Of a stretch of 64,000 nt of DNA, positions 38,039-51,619 are shown piece by piece. The stretch comes from Ashinkailepas kermadecensis. Its lineage: Eukaryota; Arthropoda; Thecostraca; Neolepadidae. Position 1 is the stretch's first letter, and every line of letters begins with the position of its first letter. The notes beneath the pieces were generated by a model. It saw only the letters and a program-made list of their open reading frames with translations. It made no database searches and was not told the origin of the DNA. The DNA lies in assembly GCA_034440615.1 (NCBI GenBank), contig JAOTOM010005185.1, forward strand, positions 1,242,001-1,306,000. The letters are read 5' to 3'. The position numbers and the translations under genes were made by a program.

Positions 38039-38345
38039 GATGTGGCGGGGGGCACGAGGCGGTGTGTCCGTCACAGTCTGTCATGTGGCGGGGGGGGAGC
38101 ACGAGGCGGTGTGTCCGTCACACAGTCTGTCATGTGGCGGGGGGGGAGCACGAGGCGGTGTGTCTGTCACACAGTCTGTCATGTGGGGGGGGAGCACGAG
38201 GCGGTGTGTCTGTCACACAGTCCGTCATGTGGTGGGGGCGGTGGCGGGGCACGAGGCGGTGTGTCTGTCACACAGTCCGTCATGTGGTGGGGGCGGTGGC
38301 GGGGCACGAGGCGGTGTGTCCATCAACAGCCTGCCATGTGACGGG
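38039..38345. repeat. 43-55-bp G-run minisatellite, about 6.5 copies
   Basis: Units run from catgtggcggggg through cacgaggcggtgtgt to cacacagtctgt. catgtg anchors lie at about 38082, 38131, 38180, 38226, 38281 and 38335. Unit length varies with the G-run and with an extra ggcggtggc in two units. Confidence 0.9.
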
Positions 38346-41300
38346 GGGGGCACGAGGAGATGGTCCATACAGACCGGCTCGCGGGCAGCGTTCAAACAGC
38401 TTACCTACTCATTATTCGCGACATGGGTCCTTAAAACCGACTCATTTTACTAATTATCTAGTGGAATTAAAGCAGATTTGGACCAGATGTATGTTTCGCT
38501 AATGTAAACACTTCAAGGGCGAAGCCTTGGGATTTGCACCCAGATACAAATACGCCAATGATATTCAGTTGTGAATTATTGTAATCCCGTATCTGTATTT
38601 CGCGAACTGCAGCTTACATCATATTTTCCTCATTAGTCGTCTGAACGTTGTTTTATTAGTCTGCCGTTTGGATATGGTGCCTTTTACTCCGAACAATATT
38701 TGCATTCTGAAACGGATGCGCGGCAGTTGAGTTCCTGGTTACAACAATATGTCCCAAAGCAGTCTAGTCTTCCCGGGAGTAGTGCACCGCACTTCCACGA
38801 TATCCTCAATTGGGCAGATAAATGTTGAAGGCAAGTTATCGCAAGTCTATAACGCAGACAAGAATACGAAATTTGTGCCTGTAGAAATATCAGATTCATG
38901 GATAATATCGATGCAGAAACACTACAAGTGCAGTGTGTTTCTGGAGATGAAAGCAAAGTTTAAATTGTCCTCTTCTATGTTAATTTGGCGTTCGGGGACA
39001 TGATCCCATAGTAACCTTCAACCCTACACCTATGATATAAATACTCTTAATGCAAAAAGATGTTTGAAAGCCACAAACATTGACTGCGGAAAAGTGAAAA
39101 TGGTAAGGATAATAACAAAACAATATAAAATGCACATGACAATGAATTGCTGCATTTCATTGTTCATTCTCCACTCATAAAGGCGATTGAAAATAACTGT
39201 GTGCAATGACCAATGCGTCACAACATTCATGCCATCACTAACGCATTGTTTTATTTTTTATATTATATATGCAACAGAGGAGAGGTTGGTCCGCCGCGCT
39301 AAGGCTTCAACAAATTGTATGAAAGATCAACCAACTAACGCAAGCGAACAGTAAAGTAGTTCATGGCATAATTTTGCAAGGCTTCACAAGTGGATATCTG
39401 ATCTTCCAGGTAGCATTGAAGTGCCAGATAATTTTTGTATGTCAGATACAATTGTCTATCAAGCTGTGTGGATATATATGCCGAAACTTAATCGATTTGA
39501 ATGCGACAGACGAGCTTGATGTGTTATATGTAAGGTACGCGCAAGTTAGGCACGTCGGAAAACTAATGAATTCTCCCCTTTATCTGAAGCAGATGAGATG
39601 TTGAACAAATACATGCCTTGTTTTCATTTGGATGATGCTAATTCACATTCACCCGACTATGGGTCAAAAGTTGACATAGAGAGGATTGAGGTCACAACGG
39701 CCATACTGGGTCAGACCAGCTCTCCTTTCGTATCGGAGAACGCAGTTTTGTTATTAAAGAGAGATGACCTAATCATCGCGTTCCAAAGCTTTATTATCAC
39801 TTCATTCAATCATTACTATTACGTTTTCCAAGAGCCCTGTACGACCATGACACATACGACCGTGCAATTATACGACTGACGGTTATATGACATGGCTTAC
39901 AGGGTCTCAAAAGACTGCTCAATGACAACTAGTGCCTGCGTGATATGATGCATATTGCAATAAATTGCCTTTTTGAAATAAAAGACAATTATAGAGGCCA
40001 CATGACACGCACACCTCGAATACCACTTACCTTGACGAATACTGACGAGGCGGCCCCATGTCAGGTAGTATTGATTCACTGGGCTCAATGACTGAAAGAG
40101 TCAATGACCCTTGAAGGAAGCGCATGAGTTCATGAACACCTACGGATCAATGCAAGCTGGGAGATCCCGTTGTAGCGACGGGAAGCTCTTTTCCGTAAAT
40201 AAATCCTGCCTTTAATCGGAAACCGGGTTTTGTTTCCGCAACAATTCATGACAGGGACTTGAAGTATTTAGTGAGCATGCAAAGACCTAAAAGTAAGCTG
40301 AAGACAGGGGTGTCACTAAGGGGCCACTACCCCCCACCCACCCCACCCTATATCATGATTTGGCCCACTCAGTCATCGATCTGGCCCCTCCAATCAGGCT
40401 GAAGTTTAACCATTAAGCATATGGGTGCACACTAGATGCAATTGATTTTCTGAGCAGCATTGGCCATCAAAAAGGTGATTAGACCCTCAAATCAACTTCA
40501 TAAACGGACAACCATGGCTAAAAACAATTCCTATCCGCAAGATTTCTCCAACTGTTGTGGTTGGAACTGATGAAAAAAGCTAGAACAATACCCCCCTGAA
40601 TTCCATCATGCTGACAAGGGTCGAGTTCTGGATAGGCAATGTTCAGCTAAAACATAAGCATACTAAATGCTGACAAAATATGTGTTTTCACTCCAGCAAT
40701 TCGGCACGCATGTTGCTCACCTTCATTAATGTCCTCAGTTTCCTCCCAAGTTTGGTTAAGTTGATTTATTGTTTCATTTTGGTATTCAATCCGCGGGTCA
40801 GGAAAATATGCTAATGGAACTTCCGTTAGTGTAATAGTGTGGTCGCGATGTGTAATCGTAGTGTAATAGTATGAACGTGTTCGTGCAATAGTGTAATCCG
40901 TGATGTGACTTGATATCCTTACATACCACTTATTAAATCTCGATTTCGCATAGATAATGCAAATAGCATCGTCTATATGGTGTACTTTGCTTATGCAAAC
41001 CTATGTCGCAATTCACGCGTATTTTCATATTTCTTAACGAACTTCATGTAGATTCGAAAGAACATTTGTCTGCTTCCTTACACTATGAGGACGCGCCTAT
41101 TTATATTAAAATTATCACATTAGTCATATCATTAGTCAATCATATGATATTAGGTCAGTGTGCATGTGCAAATTATATAGTTTGTACATGTACTAAGTGC
41201 ACTATTTGTTTTTCAACGAACGTACAACAGCACGCTTTTCTGATAGTAAAACCTACCTTTCACTGTACATTCGACATTAATTTGACATTGATTGTGCACA

Positions 41301-41590
41301 GTGTCATGGAATTACATAGCTCCAACCCTCTTACTCTAATGATTTTAACTATCCGCTTGGAACGAAAAAAAGAGAAATTCTCGGCATATTCCGCGAACGG
41401 ACGCCCGGGTGATTTTACACGCCAAGCACTTATCACGGAGTCACTGCATCCCACCTGACAGCGTTTGCCGCCAGCGCTGGCCACCTAAAGGTCGTGACCC
41501 CATCCGACCTCCGGGTGGCTGTCGGTGTCTTAGAGGCGCCTGCCGTCAGGCTGACACCGGCCCGTCAGGCTCCCCACGTCAGCTTCGGCT
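38346..41590. other. AT-rich intergenic, nothing recognised
   Basis: The 151-codon frame at 41003-41458 is the longest. It is AT-rich, has no motif that I recognise and no coding-like third-position bias, so I leave it uncalled. Confidence 0.45.
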
Positions 41591-41604
41591 GACCAGCTCC
41601 CCAC

Positions 41605-42106
41605 GTCAGCTCCGGCCGATCCGACCCTGATCACGCACCAGTGATGTGAGTGACGTCAGCTCCGGCCGACCCGACCCTGATCACGCACCAGTGATGTGAG
41701 TGACATCAGCTCCGGCCGACCCGACCCTGATCACGCACAAGTGATGTGAGTGACATCAGCTCCGGCCGATCCGACCCTGATCACGCACCAGTGACGTGAG
41801 TGACATCAGCTCCGGCCGACCCGACCCTGATCACGCACCAGTCATGTGAGTGACATCAGCTCCGGCCGACCTGACCCTGATCACGCACCAGTGATGTGAG
41901 TGACATCAGCTCCGGCCGACCCGACCCTGATCACGCACCAGTGATGTGAGTGACATCAGCTCCGGCCGACCCGACCCTGATCACGCACAAGTGATGTGAG
42001 TGACATCAGCTCCGGCCGACCCGACCCTGATCACGCACCAGTGACGTGAGTGACATCAGCTCCGGCCGACCCGACCCTGATCACGCACAAGTGATGTGAG
42101 TGACGT
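41605..42106. repeat. 50-bp minisatellite, 10 copies
   Basis: gtgatgtgag or a near match begins every 50 bp exactly from 41641 to 42091. The unit continues tgacatcagctccggccgac and ccgaccctgatcacgcacca. Copies differ at only a few positions (acca/acaa, cgtcag/catcag), so the array is very homogeneous. Confidence 0.97.
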
Positions 42107-44265
42107 GGCCGCAGACGCGCCGCACACGGCGAGCTGCCACTCTGCAGGGGTGGCTGATGCCAGGCAAGGCTGGCCACGGCTCGACAAGGCTGGCGGCTTG
42201 TTTGCACCTGTTGCCGAGTGGCCTCCAGCGGCAATGAGTCACACTGGTGGGCTTTGTGGGAAAATAGCGTACGCTGGCAGGGTGGGTGGGGCGGTCACGG
42301 CTGGGGAGATTTATACTGACGCGGGCAGGCAATAGCCTAGGGTGAGATATGACATGACCCTGGTAATTAAACGAATTTACCTTCTGGTACTTATTCATTT
42401 TTGAAAACGGTGGCATATGTATTGGTACATTATGAGGCCAAGTGTTTATAATGTAATGAAGATGTGATGAGGCGCATAAACGTGAAAGTTCAAGTGTGTT
42501 TTAGCGCCAACGGAAACGAATTTTGGAAGTTTATTCATATCATGCGGCGAACATTTGAAAGATTGCGGTGTGCCGAAGTCTTCAAAAAAAAATTGTGTGT
42601 TACTTTTGCATGGTGTTTGCATTTCCGAAGAGGTGCTTATCCATGTATCGACGAAAGCATGAATGAATATACAAAATATAGATGGTGCTGAACCGAACTG
42701 AGATGCCGCTAAGGCTCCACGTATTAGGATTGGAACTCCACTCATGCACGGTAAAATTAATGGTTCAGATCAGTGGTGGATCTAGGGGTGGGAGCCAAAG
42801 CGAAATTCCCTCACAAACGAAACCGGTGAATACAAGAACATGGTTTGCTCCTACCAAACTCTTAGTCAGCAAATGACCTGTTCAGTTTTCCGTCTATAAT
42901 TGTCTTGCAATGAGATGTGCACATTTGTATTTCGAGTTTCTCACGGAGTGGCAATGGAGGTTCGTGCTGACAAATTCACTGATCAAAGGAAGGTCGTTTA
43001 TGATTTGAACTTCAAAAGTCCTACTGAGCGTTCTGCTGTTTAACGTGTTGGTATCAAACCATTTTCTATTGAACTAAGGCAAGATAGGAAGCCGGAAATA
43101 TGGCCAGCTGTTTTTTTAGGTTGATGTAGTCATAGATGGGCATCGGGTCAGCTTCACTGAAGGATAGCACGTCATACGAATTTGTGGAGTGCACGTCCCA
43201 TTCTGACCTCTGCGCAGCTTCAGCGGAACCCCTCCTGGGAAGAGGAGTGGTCCTCCGAGACAATTTATAGTCCCGTATACAATAATTCCACTTTAGCCCT
43301 TCTCGACATATTTTGATCGTGAGACGTGAATTAAAAATATATTTTCTCCCGTGCCGTGGCGCAGCCTGCTCACCTCAAAAAGCACTGAGGGTGTGTCTTT
43401 CATATGCACATCCTCCTGCATCTTCATCAAGTCACATTGTGACACTGTAATATGCACATCCTCGGCGCACCATCACGCAACGTGTGAGCTACGATGACAT
43501 CGTATGCTCGGTCTCTCTCGCCAGCTGTCGCGTGATGTGTGATGTGATATGACGTGATGTGATGTGATGTGGGATTTAGTAGAGAGGGGCAGTGTTATGC
43601 AAGTGTCAGTTTGGGCTTGGTGCAGGTGCAATTCGACTCATCTATGTCCGACGCTAGGGCAGCCTTCTACCTAACGCATCATGTATTTTGGTTGAAAATT
43701 GGTTCATCTGCGGTCAATGGTAACACTAGGCCATTCTCTATGAATGAAACAAATTTCGGTTCGTGCATGCATATATGTTCGATATTGCCCTATGTAGGGT
43801 GGCTGCATTCTTTCGGCATTTCCGCTATTGCAATGAAAATGTTGGTTGATATCGCCTACGGATTGCGTTTCAGTGCCCATGATAGGCATCCGGCATGGCG
43901 AGAAACAAAAAGCAAACCAATGACTCAGGCGTGCTTGTGCACAAGAGTGAGGCATGCAAGAGCCCTGTATCCTTACGAGAGCCGAATGCCCCATGCATGG
44001 CAGTATTCTTGAATTCGATATGTGTCCTGGATGCTGATGAAATGGAGGCCATTTATGTCAGCGCAACAGCCGGTTGGCAGCAATTTATGAAACGATGGGA
44101 AGCGTTCTGATTGCTTATTAAGGTGAAGATGCTAAAGCAGAGATGACTGTGTTAATAATTTTGCTTAGCCAGAATGCTATAAACCTTCAGCCTCAGAAAT
44201 TAAGCTGAGCCGTGGCTCTGTTTGGTGAACTGTTTGAGAACTGGAGGCCTGCCACAGTGACGTTT
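42107..44265. other. Intergenic, nothing recognised
   Basis: A TIR-like cagtggtggatctagg at 42771-42786 resembles the ends of the elements in prospero intron 2, but no partner end is seen. A gatgtgatgtg run is at about 43531-43570. The 147-codon frame at 43569-44012 is unrecognised and not called. Confidence 0.4.
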
Positions 44266-44269
44266 ACAT

Positions 44270-44800
44270 TATCGCCGTGTTTCGATCCAGCCGGGAAGCC
44301 GGTGTTTTGCGACTGTTGTCGGTGGGAGGCCGGTGTAATGTGACAGGACGTGCAGCCGACTGGCAAGGCGGCAGTCCTCTGCCGGCGCGACTCTCCGCCA
44401 CCGTCAAACAGGAAACGGCAGCCGGCTGGCGCGTGGCGGCCACTCGCCGCCGCCGCCGCCGGCACAGCCGACGAGACGCGTCGGCAGAGCGGAGCCACGT
44501 CCGGCCGGCTCAGGTCGGCGCCGCCGGAAGTGGCGACCCGACAGCGGCAGGGGCGTGTGGCGGCCGGCCGACACGCCCGCGGCCCAGGGGCGTGTCGGCC
44601 GGCTCTGCCCACCTAATGGGGCCGCGGCGGAACACGGCCGCCGCCCCGCCGCCGCGCGCCGCGCGCCGCGCGCCGCCTCCGCCGCGGCGCCCTGACTTGC
44701 GACACGGCTGCCGGCGCGCTGCCAGGGGCCACATCCGCCTGTTGGGAGGACAGGCCGTGTGGCCAGACGTGGCCGGCCGGCTGGAAGCTGCGGAATCGAC
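44270..44800. promoter_or_regulatory. GC-rich island upstream of prospero
   Basis: CpG-dense block about 5 kb upstream of the prospero start codon, with (GCC)n-like tracts near 44450 and 44640-44690. Frames on both strands (up to 180 codons) are Arg/Ala/Pro low-complexity. It could be a promoter or untranslated first exon of prospero. The call rests on position and composition only. Confidence 0.3.
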
Positions 44801-46001
44801 AGAGTTTTCTAAAAACTGAGTCACAAAAGGTTCGCAAATGTTGAGTGATATTGAAATATTTACGTAACATCATGGTATCACACTCGACCTCTGTTGTTGA
44901 GCGGGACGCGGCTGCTCTGAACTTCCAACAACGATTGCTGACATTTTGGGAGATTAGGGTAATACGTAGCCTGCTCTTCGTGGACTAGAGAGCAGAGCAG
45001 CAGCAGTGCTCTCTTCGCGGGGCAGAGAGCAGAGCAGCGGGTAAGATTATCGCACATGGGTGCATTATCCAATAACCAACCATATTAACCCGCTCCTACT
45101 GAGATGATTTCACCAGCCTACTTTTCCTGCCTTAAGATGACACTTATGGATGACCGATGAAAAGATCGGCCAGCAAGTAATGTTTCAGGGCAGGCTAAAG
45201 ACGAAAGTCTGCGAAACATCGGGTGTCGGCAATTGCAGACCCCGTGCACCGACAAAAAAACTCGAGGGAGGAAGAACACATCCATTCACTGGAATGTAGC
45301 TTACATTCGTATGGATATATCGCTATCTTGTCAAACGATTGAATGATGAGCGATCAGAACCTTATCACTTGAATTGCTAACTGGCCTGGTCAGGTCAAGC
45401 CCAGCTCCTATTTGTGCCAAGCCTTATATGACTAGCCATGACTAGCAACGGCCTGCGAAGAACTCCTTCCGAATCTTTGTGTACACAAACGGTAGCTGAA
45501 TTACAATTTAAGACGTAAAATATTCTAAGATTAATTCTGCGTTGAAAAAAGATTGCACGAGGTCAATCAAGGTGAATAACCTCAACTCCCCTCAGACATG
45601 TCACCGAGACGACAGCGTGGTAATAGGACATTTAATACCTTGTATATAGATGATTGGACGATATTAGCAAGCCAAAATTTGAAGCAGAAAAATCTACGAT
45701 TTTTTAAAAAGAAACCACAAAGAAAGGAAACCTGAAGAAATGAGACCATACCTTGCTGATCTGATGTGGCCCGATTATATGTTTCCTTAAAAAATAGCAC
45801 AGAATGTACCAGTATGTATGCCAAACGGCGGTGGGCCGCCACATACCGTTTTCCGGTTGTCGTAACAAAGTCGTTGAGGGTGGGGCTGGCGCCTAGTCTT
45901 CTCTGTGAAAGGAGTACGTAGGTGTCCATCCACCCATTTCCGTAAATCGTAGCGATGGCTCGGCAGTTTACGATGCATATGTACATGATGTAGATGTATT
46001 G

Positions 46002-46037
<36 letters not shown>

Positions 46038-49000
46038 ATCATGTTTGTATTGGATAATGGCACAGCTTCTCTTCATGTGGTTTATAAAAATCATCACACC
46101 TTCGGGTGCGCCATTCTGTCATAGTATGAGTTTTCGTCGTTTTCGCCCGGTTTGAAAATAGTTATTTCATGTCTTGCACTTACACTGCTTTTTAGTTGCT
46201 AAGTATTCGCCATGCAAACTAACAGCATTAATTATGGGTGCAAATGTTCAAGCATTCAAGTTTGCCTATAAAACACGGTTTTGGCATTGATAGCAGCCGC
46301 TCCTGTGTTCTAATCCTCCCATTTGGTCAAGCAGCTGATGCACTGCTCCCTGCCCGTGAGAAGGGAGGGGTCAAGGAGTCCTGCCTCCAACCTTAGTAGT
46401 TGGGTTGGTTTGGTGTTTGGCAATAATGATCATTGCCTTCCTCCCCACTTCTCCTGGTTTTCGCAAAAGAGAATATGTAGCAAAATACCGGATGACTTGT
46501 TTCTGAATATTTATATTATAGTAGTGTGAAACGCCACTCCTACTTGAACAAAATAAGTAGTCTATTTGTAGCCTTCTTTTTTTAGTAGGGGAGCGCTCGG
46601 AGCAGAACGTCTTAAATTCCTTCATAGTAATTGCATCTCAGCTTAGTGAGCAAAACTTTCTTTTAGAAGGACCCCCCCCAACACACACACAAATCAGCTT
46701 GTATTTCAGTCACGTCCGTCCGATATAGACTTGATCCTCCAAATTTTCAATCGTTCCCACGCCTATGCACTACACCCGGAAGTAAAATTAACTGATCACC
46801 ATGAAGATGGTCGCCTTCCCGTCCCATCGTGAAATATGGATTTCAAAATAATTGAAAATAATTAGTGTTTACACTTGCCACGTGTATGGTAAGATGGCTT
46901 TAGAAATTGGTTTGAGGTATTGTGAGCCTAAACGTAGACCATTAATGGTTGTATATACAAATATTGCACATAATATAATGCATAAATATACGAAATCCGG
47001 TTCTTAGACGGACTCATTGCCCCGTGAGTGCGTAGGAGTAGTGCATGCTACAAGAAAAGCTTTTCCAAGTGGAATTTCCCTTCATGTGTAGGTCAACAAT
47101 CTGTAATACTCGCTTTCGCCAAATGATAATTTTCGCGCCGAGTACATTGTCCCATTTCCTGACCTATTTGGGGCTTAACTTATCCATAAGTAAATGCTTC
47201 TCATAAATCACAACACAATAATACCATCAGTATAGATGAGAAACTCTGGTGGTACTGCAAAATTGCTTAAAATTTAGGGTCACCTCTTTCACCTGACTAT
47301 GCACCATACTTATGACTCACTCCGAGCGGCTCAGGTGTCATTATTCTCGCAAGGTCATACAATTTGGTCATTCTAAGCTTATCCCGTCAATCTCCACACC
47401 CAAATGTCACTTTAGCAGTGATGTAATCTGTTCAGACGTGTGACCTGAGTGGGTTAGTGACCGGACTTTACTGGGTGTCTCAGTCTGCCCTTGCCAGGGA
47501 CAGGGGTGTGCGTGTGTGATGACCCTCCCAGGTTGTCGGGTGTGGTACGTTGCGCTACATCCGACAACAGGTCTCCAGCGTTTTTAAACTTCAAAATTAA
47601 GTTGAAGGCTTAAAGATAAGTTCGAGACCTGCTAAGCAAATGGCCGGAATCTGAGGAAGTTTTGGATGGGGGATGGGCAGGGAAGTAGTCGCACTTCCCC
47701 AACCGTGACTCTTACCAATGCTGGACCTTACCTTAGTACAAACTGGAAAAATCCCCACTCCCCACAACCACAATTTGATGTCTCGCTCAAGGGGCGCAAT
47801 TCGGGCACGTTCCTGTACGTACAGAAGGTGGTGTGACAGCTGCAGTGCCTGTTGCAGTGCCTGCTGCAGTGCACATTCCAGCCATGGATGTATTGTTGCG
47901 CCGACACGTGCCGACTGCCGTCAAGCTGCTGCGTCAATGGTGATTCATTGATTCATGGCTTTGGTGGTCTGCAACTCTGTGTGGAAGCCAGGCACCACCA
48001 ACGCATGGGTGGGAAAACCTGAGGGTGGGGTAAAGGAGCAGCATCCCTTCCCTCCCTCTCCATGAACTTAGGACGAGCTTATCATCAACCCTGTGAGTGT
48101 TGCGGGGATGGGGTCGATTTCTAAATGATTCTTGCCCTCCCCCTTCCAGCTTGGGAATAGTTCATGTGCCCCTGTATCAACACCAAAACTGATTCCAGTG
48201 CAGGTCTTTGCTTTATGCATCTTCGGTGGCATTCGAGTACCACCAACAATTTACCGCAAAACGAATTCATACTGCGTCAAGCTAACTAGAACAACGATCA
48301 ATGCTTATTTTATTATCGATGAATGAAAACGTACGCTGCATCGATCGGGGCTGTCAGCACCCATCGGACTGACGAAACAACGCCTCTTTCAGTATCTGTA
48401 CGGCGCATCCTATTCAACATATGTCGCTTATACACATAACGCTGGCAACACTGGCCCGGTACCTCGTTGTAGTTACATGCAGTGTCAGAGGTGTGTCAAG
48501 AAGGAGAGAAGAATTGCAGAAGAGCCCAGCCATCACATGAATCATAGAAAGCCACTTTGTACGTGACATAGAAGAAAACTTTGAAGACTGGATAGAAACC
48601 CACCAGAGCCTGTAACTGAAGCAACCTAGCGATAAAAAGTCTGCGTGTCTGGAGCACTCGATGTCTCCCGCAGACTGCCCGTAGCAAACGAAACAAAACC
48701 TGCATTGCCATCAAGAGATGACGCAAGTCGATGAGGCATGTTTCCTACTAGCAACCCTCGGACGCGCCAGTGTACACTGGTGATCTAATATGACACACAT
48801 TGACGGGTCGTTCATCTCTCATTCCTATTCTAAACATTCTTCATTTACTGCATCTCATTTCACTCACTGGCTGCCTGATAAGGACTCTCGGGGCGTAATC
48901 AGGATTTATCGATGTGGTCCCAGCCCAGGGTTCGCCTGCCCTGTGCCACGATTAGGAACATGGGGAGATGGTGTCAGTGAAAGTTCAGCCTACCGGAAAA

Positions 49001-49440
49001 CAAAAACCCAAAGAAGGTAATATTAAACTACCTTGAACCAATTTAGTTTCCACTAAAATAAAATTTAATCAGTGCATTGGGAGGCTACTAAAAACAAACT
49101 ATTGGGTAGCGGGTGATGGACTCGGCACCAACAATCTACCCCACGCCCACCCTAGTTGCACTGGCGCTAATACTTCCGGAACATGAACTGCACTCTCAAA
49201 TACTGCCACTTGATAACGGACACCACCATGTCCAATCGACACAAGCCCAGCCTGCCGCCTCAGCGCTACACCAGCCGGCCGGTGCTGTACGCACACCAAT
49301 GACGGCCGGCCACAGCCCCCCCGACCGGCTGTGCACAGCTGCGGGCCCCTGCACCGGTCGGCACCGGCACGAGCAGCGCCTGCACAGTCGTCGGTGGCCA
49401 CCGTCACGGCCGCATCGCCCTGAGAGCTCGTGCCCAGAGC
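44801..49440. other. Upstream DNA of prospero, nothing recognised
   Basis: AT-rich, with no coding region that I can support. Small repeats include gagcagagcagc-type runs near 44990-45035 and an (AT)n tract at 46004-46034. Confidence 0.45.
46004..46034. repeat. (AT)n microsatellite
   Basis: About 30 bp of uninterrupted TA dinucleotide. Confidence 0.9.
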
Positions 49441-49692
49441 TTTGACCGTAGCTAATTATCATAAATTAAGCCGCGGGGCGAGGGGCAGTGTATCGATCTG
49501 GGGCACACGCCCGGCCGGGAGGCACCGGGGAGCCGAGAGGGGGCGCCGGGGAGCCGAGGGGGCTCCAGGTGAGCAGAGCAGGTGGTGGCACTCTTTGTTT
49601 CTTCCAGCCGGTCGTCGCCCCGCCCCCGGCGTGCGCTCACTGGCTGACTGAAGGAGCGGCCGGCGGCTTGGCCAATCAGCGGCCGCCTTGCG
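49441..49692 (+). promoter_or_regulatory. Proximal 5' region of prospero, possible 5'-UTR splice acceptor
   Basis: Composition turns strongly GC-rich here. A good splice acceptor, ctctttgtttcttccag, ends at 49607, which would give an 85-nt 5' UTR before the ATG at 49693. A donor-like cag|gtgagc lies at 49566-49574, but the resulting 39-nt intron would be too short, so the partner exon should lie further upstream. A CCAAT box (gccaatcagc, 49671-49680) sits 17 nt before the ATG. If it is functional, transcription would have to start almost at the ATG, which conflicts with the spliced-leader reading. A homeodomain-type site cluster (taattatcataaattaag) lies at 49452-49469. Confidence 0.35.
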
Positions 49693-51619
49693 ATGATGTC
49701 ACCGGGCGACGAAGAGCTCGGCGTGCAGCTCGGAGATAAGTCCGAGTACCGCCGAGGCCGGCCCAGACAGCGCGTAGACGCGGGCGAGCTGAGAGCGACG
49801 CTGCCGACGGGATTTGCGCCGCTGCGGCCGTGGTTCACTCCGTGCGCGAGCGTCGTGTCACCCTTCAGCCCAGTCTGCTGGATGAGCCCGGGCGTGCTGG
49901 CGGCGGCTGGGGCGCACTGTGCCGGCATGGGCGTCAGCCAAGTGGAGCACCTCTCCGCCGCGCCGCCCTCCGTCAACAACGTGCTGCTGCGCGACATTCT
50001 GGCGCGCGGCGGCGTGGGCGGCGCGCCGGAGCTCGAGTCGCGCCGCTTCTCGGCGGCCGAGCCGTCGGCCGAGGTGCAGGCCGACAGCAGTCAGCAGCCG
50101 GCGGCCGAGGACGACGACGAGCACGACGAGGACGAGCTGGCGAGCGCGCCGGCGTCGCCGGCCGAGTCGGAGAAGAAGACCCGACTGGAGAGCATCGTGT
50201 CCGGCATGCGGACCGGCTCCGGCTCGCCGCAGCCCATCAACGGCTGCAAGAAGCGCAAGCTGTACCAGCCGGTGCAGCACGAGCCGCCCTCGTCGGTCGG
50301 CAGGGACGACAGCGACGCCGAGGCGGACGCCGAGCTGCCGGCCGACAAGCAGCGCCGGCTCGAGTCGGACGAAGTGATCCAGAGCCAGCTGAAGTCGGTG
50401 CAGAGCCACCTGGTGCTGATGCAGGAGAGGTACGCGCAGCTGTACCGCGACGGCGCCGGCGCCGAGCGGCCCGACGCCGAGCACAAGCAGGAGAGCGGCG
50501 GCGAGCTGGACCTGTCGCGGCGCAGCACGGCGCCGTCGCCCGAGAAGCCGCGCGACGAGGCGACGCGGCCGGTGCCGGCGCTGCACAAGATCGACGCCGA
50601 GCCGGCGGCGGCCGGCAGCTTCATGGACTACGCGCGCCGCGTGCTGGCTGCCGACCCGCGCAACAAGGAGAACGAGCGCCAGCCGGCCGGCCGCCGCGCC
50701 GCCGACGTCCAAGGCCTGGCCGACGCCCTCAAGTCGGAGATCACCTCGTCGCTGGCGGGCCTCATCGATCAGATCGTGACCAAGTGGGCGCAGCAGCGCC
50801 GCCGCGAGCCGGAGCCGGGCGCGCCACCGGCGCCGGCGCCGGCCGAGCGGCGCTCGCCGCGCGCCGAGATCCTGCGCCGCATCAGTCAGCACAACGGCCG
50901 CTTCCCGGCGCTGCCGCCGCACGGCTTCGGCGCCGGCGAGGGCATGCCGTTCGGCCTGTCGTCGCTGGCGAGCATGCGGCCGCCCAGCTCGCTGCCGCCG
51001 CTGTTCCCGTCGTCGCGCGCCGCAGCGTTCGGCGGCGGCCCGCTGGGCAGCCCCGTGTACAGCTCGCCGTACGGCCTGCAGGCGCTCCGGGACTCGATGC
51101 ACCAGCAGCAGCAGCAGCAACAGCAACAGCATCAGCAGCAGCAGCAGCAGGAGCAGGACGAGGGGCCGCTCAGTCTGGTGATGACGCCGAAGAAGAAGCG
51201 CCACAAGGTGACGGACACGCGGCCGGCGCTGCGCACGCCCGGCGCGCGGCCAGACGACGGCAAGCCGCTGGCCGACGAGGAGGCGTCGCCGCACGGCTTC
51301 GGCGCGGCCGCCGCCCACCTGCTGCCGGCTTCGCTGCCCACCTCGGTGGCCATCCCCAACCCCAGCCTGCAGGAGTCGCACTTCTTCGCCGGCTACCCGT
51401 ACTACGCGCGCGCGGCCAGCCCCGAGCGGCGCGACTCGGCCAGCCCGCCGCTGCCGCACCCGGCCAGCCTGATGCACCCAGCGCTGGTGGCCGCCGGCCG
51501 CCGGTCGCCAGACATGCTCGGCTACCGGCGGGACACGCCCGACCGCTCCGACTGCAACTCGCTCGAGAGCAGCTACGACATACAGCGACCCAGCATCTCG
51601 TTCCCCAGCAGGATCGATG
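49693..51619 (+). CDS. pros: prospero coding exon 1
   Basis: 642 codons plus one base, ending in a phase-1 donor (gatg|gtaatt). It encodes the long, mostly disordered N-terminal region up to [11 protein letters not shown] content is extreme, so the opposite strand and another forward frame are also open for 597 codons each; those are shadows. A KEN tripeptide at residues 325-327 could be an APC/C degron, a motif-level observation only. The exon is continuous, with no internal stop or frameshift. Confidence 0.93.

Noticed and set aside
41003..41458. 151-codon AT-rich frame as a gene
   Set aside because: No recognisable domain, no coding-like third-position bias, and no splice or transcript signals around it.
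43569..44012. 147-codon frame as a gene
   Set aside because: No motif or family recognised. It begins at a tgatgtg repeat, and competing minus-strand frames of 96 and 60 codons overlap it.
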